Positions 17,428 to 24,886 of a stretch of DNA of 64,000 nucleotides are shown here, in pieces. The stretch is from NCBI RefSeq assembly GCF_012958305.1, contig NZ_JABBYO010000013.1, positions 1 to 64,000 of the forward strand, read 5' to 3'. Both the position numbers and the translations under genes were made by a program. Each line of letters opens with the position of its first letter. Positions within the stretch are counted from its first letter, which is position 1. Source of the stretch: Tautonia rosea. Its GTDB lineage: Bacteria > Planctomycetota > Planctomycetia > Isosphaerales > Isosphaeraceae. The notes below the pieces were generated by a model. That model saw only the letters and a list, made by a program, of their open reading frames with translations, did not search any database and was not told the DNA's origin.

Positions 17428-20400
17428 TTACTCGTCGTCGGGCCCGCGGGCTGGGTTGGTAGGTGTCGGCACGTAGTCGCCGAGTTCCGGAGTCGGCGAG
17501 GTGCGTGGATTCGGCCTCGCCTCGCTGGGGCTGTCATCTGACCGGTCAGGAGCCTCACTTCGAGCCGGTTCCGACCCGGTCGCCTCCTGATCGGCCCCGG
17601 CGGAATCGCTGCGGCGCACCTCCTTTCGGTTCGAATCCTGAACAGACTGCGTTGGAGCCGAGCCCACCGGGGATGTGTAATCGCTGGGCTCGGGAGTTGG
17701 GGATCGATACTCATCCGCCGGCCTGGCCCCGATCCCACCCCCCTGACGGCTCGATTCGCTCCCGGCGGTGGGCCGGCCCGCGCCCGTCCCGGGCTCGGGG
17801 ACGTAGTCGTTCAATGCGGGCTGAGGGGTGCGGTGGGCCGACCGGCGAGCGGCGGGCGTCGGGGTCTCTTCGGGCCTTGAGAGGACGGTGCCGGCCTGCG
17901 GGACGTAGTCGCTCAGCTCCGGGGTGGGCGAGCGGAAGGGGATGGGCCTGGATGTCGGGGCGGGCTCCTCCAGTGGCGTATCGCCGGGGGCCACCACTGA
18001 CCCCGCGTCTGCCCCGGGCTCGGGGACGTAGTCGCTCAGCTCGGGCTGAGGGGTGCGGTGAGCCGCTTCGCCCGGCCGACTTGAGGCCGTGGCTCCTCCC
18101 GGTTCGGGAGTTGATTCCCGACCCGGACGTGATGGCGATTGGCCTCTGGTGGCGCCGGTCTTTTCAGAGCGACCCGCGTCTGGGTTGGTCAGATCGCCTT
18201 CATCGGCTCCGGGGGTTGGGGTCTCGGGGCGTTCCTGGCTCCGCTGACCTTCTCTGTGGAGGGCAATGGCGATGACTTGCGCCGCCGAGGCTCGAGAAGC
18301 AGACCGGGGAGACCCGAAGTCGGAACGCTCAACAGCCTGGTCACTCTTGGCGTTGGGCCGGGAGGCGCTGGTTCCTTCCCGGTCGCCGAGGCGCTCCGCG
18401 ATGCGGCTCGCCTCAAGCATGTCGCCGATGAACAGGAGGTTCTCTCGATCGGCCTGTTCCGACAACTCCAGCGCGGTGGTCGTGAGGTTCTCGACCTCCT
18501 GCACCTCAAGGCCTCGGGAGCTGGCAATCGCTCGTGCCACCTGGAGGGCGTAGCCCCGGTTCGAGGTGATGATCCGGTCCAGATGGGTTGTCGAGAGATC
18601 TTGGATCAATGCGGCAGGATCCTCCTCATCGGCCGGGGCCACGAGAGCCAGCCCCCCGCTGGAGGACACGATCGAGAAATCGGTGTCGGAGATGTCGAAG
18701 AAGATATTGTCGACAGCCTCGACCATGATCCGGGCGGTTGAGGTGGCGATTCCTGGCAAGGTCACGAGCTGTGAGCCGTCGTTCGGCACGTCCGTCGCCA
18801 GCGCCGTGTCGAAGGACTGGCCGCCATCAGTCGAGAGCCAGATATTCACCCGGCTGACGGCAATTTCCCCGGTGTCGGTCCCGGCCACGTCCCAGGTGAC
18901 GGTCGTGCCGCCCGAGAGGTTCAGGCGGGCGTTCGGGTAGGCGACTCGGAAGGGCCCCGCGTCGCCGTGTACATGCACCAGGCCATCCTGTCCGTTCGTC
19001 GCCCCGCCCCAGTTGTGGTCGTCTCGCACCGTGACGCGGAACGTCAAGGTCCGGGTGGTGGAAGGGAACTGTTCTCCCATGGTTGAGCGGTTGGCCAGGA
19101 TGTCCGGCAGTCTGGGAAAGAGCCGCCACGGATCGGTGCTCGGCGCGAACGATCGGAAGATCGGCCCTTCCCCCATGTCGGGCGCGGTGGCGGGCGCCGC
19201 CTCGCCGAGGTCGCGCTGCTCCCAGCAGTAGACAATTGAATCTCCATCGGCGTCGATCCCCTGAGCGGTCAGGTAGAACGGCGTGCGGTGGGGGATGTGG
19301 AACCCGGAGTCCAGGACCACCGTCGGGGGCGTGTTGTCGAGGGCCTGGACGATGTGTGCGGCCTGGCCCGGGCCTGTGGTGATGTAATCGTCGATCTCGG
19401 CCAGGCTCGCGGAGTGGAAGTAGTCGTTGCTATAGCTTTGCAGGTCATCGTCGCCGCAGATTCCGGCGTACGCCATGATCGTCGAGCCGCTGCCTGGCTC
19501 AAACGCCGTGTCCGCGTGCCTCTGGTCATCGGTGCAAAGCTCGTCGATGCCGTTAAACGTGTGGTTCGCACCGAACTGATGGCCGATCTCGTGAGACACG
19601 AAGTCGACGTCGTACGCGTCGCCGACGGGATTGCTCCGCCCGGTGACCCCTTTCGCTTTGTGGAACTTCCGGCAGACGCAGCCGACGAGGGCCTTTCCAC
19701 CGGCTCCCGTGCTGAATGCGTGGCCGATGTCGTAGTTGGCGTTCCCGATGATGCTGTCAATGTGGAACTGCGACTGCCCCATGAGCCGGTCAGCATCGTT
19801 GTTGTCAAGCGAGTCGGTCTCGGGGTCGAGGAAGATCAGCTCGTCCTGGTCGTCGACCAACTCAAGCTTGACCGCGAGCTCTCGCTCGTAGATTCCGTTA
19901 ACCCGATTGACGGTCCCCCGAATCGCCTCAAGGGCCGAATCGAGGGTGCCGCCGTGGAACTGGGCGTATTCTCCTGTGCAAATCACCGCGATCCGATAGA
20001 CGCGCAGCGACATCCCTGTGCGGCGGGCGCCACGGCCCGCCAGGTCGTTACGCCGAGCGTCCTCAAGCCGACTGCGGGCGGCAGCCTTCGCACCGGGGTC
20101 AGGACCCTCCCGGGCCGGCTCTCCGCCGGCCTCGGGTGCGATCTCGTCGAACTGGACGGCCTCACAATCGAACCGGGGGCGCGCGTGGACGTCTCGCTTC
20201 GAGAACGAGCCGTACTCCAACTCCTCAGCGTCGGACTTGCGTCCGGTCGGGTCGATCGTGATCGTGTCGCCCGGCGACAGGATCTGGGCGTGGAAGCTCC
20301 CCGTTTTGAAGTTGAAGTCGAGCCGAGCCGAATACGAGGGACGGTCCAGCGACCTCGCCCGGTAGGTTCTCAGGTGCGGGAACTTTCGCTGAAGCCCCTC

Positions 20401-20757
20401 GGACATGACCGGCGACTCCTCCACCTGAAACTCCATCAGACTCCCGTCGGGCATCGGCAGTTTGATGACTGACCGGGGCAATGGCCCTTGACCGTCAGTC
20501 GGGCGTTGGGCCTTGGCCGCAGTTTCCATGGGCGCCTGGGCCAGTTCTGCTCCCAGTCGATCCGAGTCGAGGAGGAACCTCCGGGCCGGCAGCGGGACCT
20601 GGGGCCGATTGCTGCCCACTTCCAGGCCCTTCAACGTCTGGGACAGGTCCGAGGACCTCCAATAACCGCCAGCGCCGCCTCCAGGCTGGACGATCGATCG
20701 TTCTCCTCCCTGGCCCAGTGTCAGCATCGCGAGAAAGATCGCGAGTTGAGTCGTCAT
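17428..20757 (-). CDS. reprolysin-like secreted zinc metallopeptidase with repeat tail
   Basis: 1109 aa. Signal peptide at the N-terminus (MTTQLAIFLAMLTLGQG), a propeptide-like region to about 245, then an M12-type metallopeptidase domain with the extended zinc motif HEIGHQFGANH at residues 389-399; the Met-turn is probably STIMAYAGICG about 40 residues later, where the cysteines also lie. A beta-sandwich domain follows (TVTWDVAGTDTGEIAVSRV, VNIWLSTDGGQSFD), then a helical stretch (about 720-800) and a Pro/Ser/Glu-rich low-complexity tail of about 270 residues with five copies of a TPxPxLxDYVPxxG motif. Start 20757 has GGAGG 7 nt upstream; the frame is open to 20982 but without coding character there. 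It is the first gene of the leftward exported-protein block. Confidence 0.88.
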   Translation of the reverse strand: MTTQLAIFLAMLTLGQGGERSIVQPGGGAGGYWRSSDLSQTLKGLEVGSNRPQVPLPARRFLLDSDRLGAELAQAPMETAAKAQRPTDGQGPLPRSVIKLPMPDGSLMEFQVEESPVMSEGLQRKFPHLRTYRARSLDRPSYSARLDFNFKTGSFHAQILSPGDTITIDPTGRKSDAEELEYGSFSKRDVHARPRFDCEAVQFDEIAPEAGGEPAREGPDPGAKAAARSRLEDARRNDLAGRGARRTGMSLRVYRIAVICTGEYAQFHGGTLDSALEAIRGTVNRVNGIYERELAVKLELVDDQDELIFLDPETDSLDNNDADRLMGQSQFHIDSIIGNANYDIGHAFSTGAGGKALVGCVCRKFHKAKGVTGRSNPVGDAYDVDFVSHEIGHQFGANHTFNGIDELCTDDQRHADTAFEPGSGSTIMAYAGICGDDDLQSYSNDYFHSASLAEIDDYITTGPGQAAHIVQALDNTPPTVVLDSGFHIPHRTPFYLTAQGIDADGDSIVYCWEQRDLGEAAPATAPDMGEGPIFRSFAPSTDPWRLFPRLPDILANRSTMGEQFPSTTRTLTFRVTVRDDHNWGGATNGQDGLVHVHGDAGPFRVAYPNARLNLSGGTTVTWDVAGTDTGEIAVSRVNIWLSTDGGQSFDTALATDVPNDGSQLVTLPGIATSTARIMVEAVDNIFFDISDTDFSIVSSSGGLALVAPADEEDPAALIQDLSTTHLDRIITSNRGYALQVARAIASSRGLEVQEVENLTTTALELSEQADRENLLFIGDMLEASRIAERLGDREGTSASRPNAKSDQAVERSDFGSPRSASRASAAQVIAIALHREGQRSQERPETPTPGADEGDLTNPDAGRSEKTGATRGQSPSRPGRESTPEPGGATASSRPGEAAHRTPQPELSDYVPEPGADAGSVVAPGDTPLEEPAPTSRPIPFRSPTPELSDYVPQAGTVLSRPEETPTPAARRSAHRTPQPALNDYVPEPGTGAGRPTAGSESSRQGGGIGARPADEYRSPTPEPSDYTSPVGSAPTQSVQDSNRKEVRRSDSAGADQEATGSEPARSEAPDRSDDSPSEARPNPRTSPTPELGDYVPTPTNPARGPDDE
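17459..18060 (-). repeat. five DYVP-motif repeats in the metallopeptidase tail
   Basis: Within the 3' end of the metallopeptidase gene, the peptide motif T-P-x-P-x-L-x-D-Y-V-P-x-x-G occurs at about 18020-18060, 17905-17935, 17800-17835, 17675-17710 (degenerate, EPSDYTSPVG) and 17459-17500. Spacers vary from roughly 80 to 200 bp and are disordered in composition. The motif is conserved while the spacers are not, which suggests it is under selection. Confidence 0.7.
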
Positions 20758-21196
20758 GGCAGCTCCTCCAAAATTGCACGCAAAACGCGTGGTGAGGACG
20801 ATCGGTGGGCCGACACTGTCCCGCAGCATTCGAGGAATCGTCGATCGACCAGCAAGGCATCGTGTCTCGGATGACGGGAAATCAGGACGAGAGCAACATC
20901 TTGGTCGATCCGAGTGGAGAGTTCTTCTCCCGGATTGCTTATTTCGGGTGGTTGATCGACGCGTCTGTGATTGCCCCGGCATCGTCGGCTCGGCTCCAGG
21001 CGAGGACGATCAAGGGGGGCAACGGTGTCGGCCTTCGGTCCTGCTGGGAGCTGCATCCTGAGCAACGAAGGCCGGGGCGAGCAGCAGGGGATTCCATGGC
21101 TCGGACGCGGAATTCCGCCCATCCCGTGCCCCGGCGATTCTTCTCACGCAAGGGTCAGGGACAGGTTCGGGGCAGGTGCAGCGAGCGCAGCACTCA
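20758..21196. other. spacer upstream of the metallopeptidase, up to the IS element
   Basis: A 439-bp stretch that should hold the promoter of the leftward metallopeptidase gene. Open frames exist on both strands but none has a recognisable product or ribosome binding site. The last 45 bp before the IS are a G/C-rich, direct-repeat-like stretch (GGGTCAGGGACAGG followed by GGGGCAGG). No RNA gene seen. Confidence 0.4.
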
Positions 21197-22107
21197 GAGT
21201 CTGTCCCATAAGGGGCCAAGCGTCAGGCTGCCACCGGCCTCGGGTAACGGAACTCGGCGTCCCTATCCGAGGGCTCAAGGCGGTGGAGCATCAACCGGAT
21301 CATCGCCAGTTTGACGAACGATTCCGACGACAGGACACTCTTCTCCCGGTCCTTGCTCAGCCGTCGACACCGGCCCAGCCAGGCGAAGGTCCGTTCCACC
21401 GTCCACCGGATCGGCAACCTCACCCAGCCCCGCTTGCCCTCGGGGCGGCGGATGATCTCCAGGTCCCACTTCGCATGCTCGTCGACCCATTCGTAGAGCG
21501 TGAAGTTGTGGTACTTCGAGTCGGCATACATCCTCCTGACCTTGCCCATCGGCTGGCCCTCCAGCCGGGCGAACAGCCCCGGGGCCGCCGCCGCGTCGTC
21601 GACCGAGGCGGCGGTCACCAGAACGGCCAGCAGCAACCCCATGCTGTCGACGACGATATGACGCTTCCGCCCGTCGACGTTCTTGGCGTTGTCCCGACCC
21701 CGCCGCTCGCCCCCGGAGGTCGTGTCGATCGACTGGCTGTCGACACTCGCCGAGGTGCGGGGGCGGTAGGGCTTCTCCCTCGTGCGGAGCTTGCGGCGGA
21801 GCAGGTCGTGGATCGTGTCGAGGGTGCCGTCGTGCCGCCACTGATTGAAGTACCGCCAGACGGTGCTCTTGGGGGGCAGGTCGCCGGGCAGATACTCCCA
21901 CGGGCAGCCGGTGCGGAGGAGGTAGAGGATGGCGTCGAGCACCTCCCTCATGTCCGTCTCTCGGGGCCTCCCGCCGCCGGGCTCGGGCGGCAGATGCGGC
22001 TCGATCAGGTCCCACTGGGCATCGGTGACGTCGCTGGGGTAGTGGTGCGATCTCATCCCCCTCCTACGATGCTCAACCCCCTGAAGTTTCCCTTATGGGA
22101 CAGACTC
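21197..22107 (-). mobile_element. IS5-family insertion sequence, IS1031-like
   Basis: A complete 911-bp element. The ends are inverted repeats of at least 17 bp, GAGTCTGTCCCATAAGGG on the left (from 21197) and the complementary CCCTTATGGGACAGACTC on the right (to 22107). The flanking bases TCA at 21194-21196 and TCA at 22108-22110 form a 3-bp target duplication of the TNA type known for the IS1031 group of IS5. One intact transposase fills it. Perfect ends and an intact frame indicate recent insertion. Confidence 0.9.
21223..22056 (-). CDS. IS5-family DDE transposase
   Basis: 277-aa single-frame transposase with the DDE triad at Asp106 (ASVDSQSIDT), Asp179 (MYADSKYHN) and Glu221 (RWTVERTFAWLGRCRRL, the R-x3-E-x6-R/K signature). 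The N-terminal part (DAQWDLIEPHLPP, GCPWEYLPGDLPPKSTVWRYF) is the DUF4096-like DNA-binding domain of this family. No programmed frameshift is needed, unlike many IS5 relatives. It lies inside matching inverted repeats. Confidence 0.95.
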   Translation of the reverse strand: MRSHHYPSDVTDAQWDLIEPHLPPEPGGGRPRETDMREVLDAILYLLRTGCPWEYLPGDLPPKSTVWRYFNQWRHDGTLDTIHDLLRRKLRTREKPYRPRTSASVDSQSIDTTSGGERRGRDNAKNVDGRKRHIVVDSMGLLLAVLVTAASVDDAAAAPGLFARLEGQPMGKVRRMYADSKYHNFTLYEWVDEHAKWDLEIIRRPEGKRGWVRLPIRWTVERTFAWLGRCRRLSKDREKSVLSSESFVKLAMIRLMLHRLEPSDRDAEFRYPRPVAA

Positions 22108-22533
22108 TCAGCGACCATTCAAGAACTACTTCCTCGTCCGCGTTGAATGCCAAGAACCGTGAGAGAGCCTCGGTCCGAACATGTTCATACCGGGAAAAGA
22201 AGTTTATTAGTACTCGTTCTCCCCGCTGTATCGCCCCTGAACCCCGTGCCGACCGGGAGGCCCATCGGCAGATGAACTTCGTCATGAGCCAACCCGTCGA
22301 GCGGCATCGTCGCGGTTATGGCATCACTGAGAGGAGGTGGTCGACAGGATCGCAGATCGGCAGTCTGTCCGATTGACATGGCGCAAGGCGAAAACCCTCA
22401 CGCATTTCGGAGTCCCGCTGGGGAGCATCCTCGCGCATGAGGACCAAGTCGATGACAAGGAATTACCACCTCTCCTCAGTGACCTCGCTGGGATCAGGAT
22501 TTCATATTGGTACGTTCAGGCTATTCTGTCATA

Positions 22534-22597
22534 GAAAATCGCGAATCAAGTTGAGAACAGCTTCAAAAAAAGGCGATTTTCAGAAATTCGCTTGATT
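22534..22597. repeat. interleaved inverted repeats upstream of the AraC gene
   Basis: GAAAATCGC (22534-22542) pairs with GCGATTTTC (22573-22581), and AATCAAG (22544-22550) pairs with CTTGATT (22591-22597). The order a-b-a'-b' would form a pseudoknot in RNA, or overlapping operator sites in DNA. Short arms in AT-rich sequence could arise by chance. Confidence 0.35.
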
Positions 22598-22642
22598 TGT
22601 CATTTCGCCCGCGATCAACTGTCTTTACTTATGAGGAAAACC

Positions 22643-22660
22643 TGGAAATCGAGATTTCCA
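22643..22660. promoter_or_regulatory. perfect palindrome, candidate operator
   Basis: TGGAAATC-GA-GATTTCCA: 8-bp perfect arms around a 2-bp centre, about 280 bp upstream of the AraC start. The size and symmetry fit a dimeric regulator site. No second copy was noticed nearby. Confidence 0.35.
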
Positions 22661-22936
22661 AGTCACTTAAGTACACCGAAATGCGCATGCGTTGCTGGTC
22701 GATGTCGAAGGTATTTGTGAGATTATTTCGGTGGGGCCCGAGTCTGTGTTTGCCATTTCATGTAGGGATGTTCGACGTTTGATGAATTTCGGTGTTCGGA
22801 ACGACCCCGTCTATTCTGATTGATCGATCTGAGTTGCGTGATTCTGACGTCGGCCTCGGTGGTCCGGAAGTCTCGCCGGAGTGTTTCCGAGGTACGGGCG
22901 GAAACATGTCTTGATTTGCAACTTCGGAGAATAATT

Positions 22937-23881
22937 GTGGAATACGAGAATTTCAATTCGGTGACGCCGAATGTGAAGACGCGTTCCTCAACCTCCAGTG
23001 CTCGGCATCGGGCTATTGCTCGAGCGATCGATGCCATGCGCCTTTGCCCGGCTGAGCCGCTGTCCCTGAACGATCTGGCGCGGATCGCCTGCATGAGCCC
23101 GTTCCACTTCAATCGCGTGTTTCGGAACGTGACGGGGCTTCCGCCCTGCCGGTTCCAAACCGCATTGCGGATTGAAGCGGCGAAGCGTCTCTTGCTCGCA
23201 ACGGATTTTAATGTGACAAAGGTTTGCTTTGAAGTGGGTTATGAGAGTCCGGGCTCGTTCGGCACCTGTTTTCTGAATCACGTCGGTGTTTCGCCCCGAG
23301 CGCTGCGTCAACTGGCCGATCGTCCACTTCCTCTCGCGTTGGAATCAGACGCTCGTGCCGGAATAGGTCTGGAAGGTGAAGGGATTCGAATCCGGCTTGA
23401 ACGGCCCGGAAATCAGGCGGGTCCGGTCTTCCTCGGCCTCTTCCCCACCGAGAGTCCGCACGGGCGACCGGTCCGATGTTTCATGACGGAAGGTGACGGC
23501 GCGTGTCTGATGGATCGGGTGCCCGACGGTCGCTGGTATCTGTTTGCGGTCTCGATGCCTCGCGCATCGAGTCCAGTCGACTATTTGCTCCCTGACGGTC
23601 GCGATCTGCGAGTTGCTCGCAGTCAAGGGCCCATTGAGGTCTCTGGAGGTCGAAGCAAGGGGAATTGTGTGCTGCGACTCCGAACTCTTGAGCCAACAGA
23701 TCCGCCGATCTTGCTTGCCTTGCATCCGCTTGCCGCAGCGGGCTTTGGGGGAGTTCATGGTCTCAATTCCCAGGAGTCTCATCAATCCACAATGAACTGT
23801 GGAAACTTTCCTGAGACGTCTGTTGCACTTCGTGAGCCCGAATTCGTCGCCCCAAGTTCGGCAACGATCTCACGAACCTGA
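22937..23881 (+). CDS. AraC-family transcriptional regulator next to the polyketide cassette
   Basis: 314 aa. The double helix-turn-helix is N-terminal (about residues 24-125): LSLNDLARIACMSPFHFNRVFRNVTGLPPCRF and then AAKRLLLATDFNVTKVCFEVGYESPGSFGTCFLNHVGVSPRALR, a canonical AraC DNA-binding domain. The remaining 190 residues are a beta-rich region I cannot assign, followed by a Ser/Thr-rich tail; this domain order (HTH first) is the less common one. The GTG at 22937 with GGAGA 6 nt upstream is chosen; the frame stays open to 22820. It ends 42 bp before the first cassette gene on the same strand, so it is a good candidate for cluster-specific control. Confidence 0.85.
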   Translation: MEYENFNSVTPNVKTRSSTSSARHRAIARAIDAMRLCPAEPLSLNDLARIACMSPFHFNRVFRNVTGLPPCRFQTALRIEAAKRLLLATDFNVTKVCFEVGYESPGSFGTCFLNHVGVSPRALRQLADRPLPLALESDARAGIGLEGEGIRIRLERPGNQAGPVFLGLFPTESPHGRPVRCFMTEGDGACLMDRVPDGRWYLFAVSMPRASSPVDYLLPDGRDLRVARSQGPIEVSGGRSKGNCVLRLRTLEPTDPPILLALHPLAAAGFGGVHGLNSQESHQSTMNCGNFPETSVALREPEFVAPSSATISRT

Positions 23882-23923
23882 GGCAAAGGGCCTGGATCCG
23901 AACGTCTGGCGCTGGTCGACATC

Positions 23924-24886
23924 ATGGGTATTTCCACGAGCCGATTCCGTCGAGCCCTTCTCGGCATCCGTCCCGAGGAGGCCACGTTTCACCGCCGAGG
24001 CTTCCACGACGGATGTCCTCAAACGCGACGACACCTGGAAGCAGCCGGCGAAGCGTTTCTCCTCGGTTACGCTGCTGCCCTGGACTGCAACCATTCCGGC
24101 ACGCTCGGGACCCATCTCAACGCGATCCAGGAGGAGTGGTCGGGCTTTGCCTTCGAGGGAGCGGCGATGGCCTTGGCCTTGCTCGATGCGATTACTCCCT
24201 GGGATCGCAGCCGGATCAGGCGGTTTCTGGAAGATCACGGAGAGCGTCATGTCTACATGATTCACGTTGGAATTGGCTGGGCATGGGCCCGGCTTCGAAC
24301 GCGCATCCCGAGAGCGTTGCGGGAACTCGATCCCGTGCTGGGCTGGCTCGCGGTCGACGGCTACGGGTTCCACCAAGGGTATTTCCATTGGCCCCGCTTT
24401 GTGATTCATCAGGAACGTCCTCGAATTGCTCCGGAGTATGCTCGGCGAGCGTTCGATCAGGGGCTTGGGCGGAGCCTCTGGTTCATCGATTGTGCGGACA
24501 TCCCCCGGATTGCAAGCCGGATTGGAAGGTTTTCTGAGGGCCGTCGAGAAGACTTGTGGGCCGGGGTCGGGCTGGCGAGTGCCTACGCGGGGGGGGCTCG
24601 CGACGAGGTGTACGACCGTCTGCGAGAGGCGGCGGAGCCGTACACTCCGGCGATGGCTCAGGGGGCTGCCTTTGCGGCTGAGGCCCGGCTTCGGGCCGGG
24701 AATCCGACCGGTCATACGGAACTCGCCTGCAGGGTCCTGTGCCGCCGGTCGGCCAGTTCGGCGGCGGAGATCACCCGGCGAGCCCGAGACGGTCTTGAGC
24801 CGGACGCGGATATTCCGGCCTTCGAGGTTTGGAGACAGCGGATTCAAGCTCGATTCTGCGCAACCTCGATCGGGGGAGTTCCATGA
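23924..24886 (+). CDS. enediyne cassette protein UnbL / E3 (DUF1702)
   Basis: 320 aa, matching the DUF1702 family that is the first gene of the conserved enediyne polyketide cassette (E3 or UnbL). Recognisable parts are FHDGCPQTRRHLEAAGEAFLLGYAAAL, EEWSGFAFEGAAMALALLD, HVYMIHVGIGWAWARL, DGYGFHQGYFHW and RSLWFIDCADIPRIA, and then GVGLASAYAGG. There is no signal peptide or membrane helix. The biochemical role is unknown in the field; it is co-conserved with PKSE. No good ribosome binding site precedes 23924, so the exact start is less certain. The stop overlaps the next start (ATGA). Confidence 0.9.
   Translation: MGISTSRFRRALLGIRPEEATFHRRGFHDGCPQTRRHLEAAGEAFLLGYAAALDCNHSGTLGTHLNAIQEEWSGFAFEGAAMALALLDAITPWDRSRIRRFLEDHGERHVYMIHVGIGWAWARLRTRIPRALRELDPVLGWLAVDGYGFHQGYFHWPRFVIHQERPRIAPEYARRAFDQGLGRSLWFIDCADIPRIASRIGRFSEGRREDLWAGVGLASAYAGGARDEVYDRLREAAEPYTPAMAQGAAFAAEARLRAGNPTGHTELACRVLCRRSASSAAEITRRARDGLEPDADIPAFEVWRQRIQARFCATSIGGVP

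Larger units (their letters stand above)
22108..22936. other. AT-rich non-coding region between the IS and the AraC gene
   Basis: 829 bp with no gene I can support. The part from about 22500 to 22930 is distinctly AT-rich compared with its surroundings. It holds a perfect palindrome (22643-22660) and two interleaved inverted repeats (22534-22597). It is the likely promoter/regulatory region for the AraC gene and the polyketide cassette downstream, or the scar of the insertion that brought them. Small frames on either strand lack ribosome binding sites and coding character. Confidence 0.55.

Noticed and set aside
22337-22534. 65-codon frame downstream of the IS element
   Set aside because: No ribosome binding site, no homology, and it lies in a region of mixed composition; treated as non-coding.
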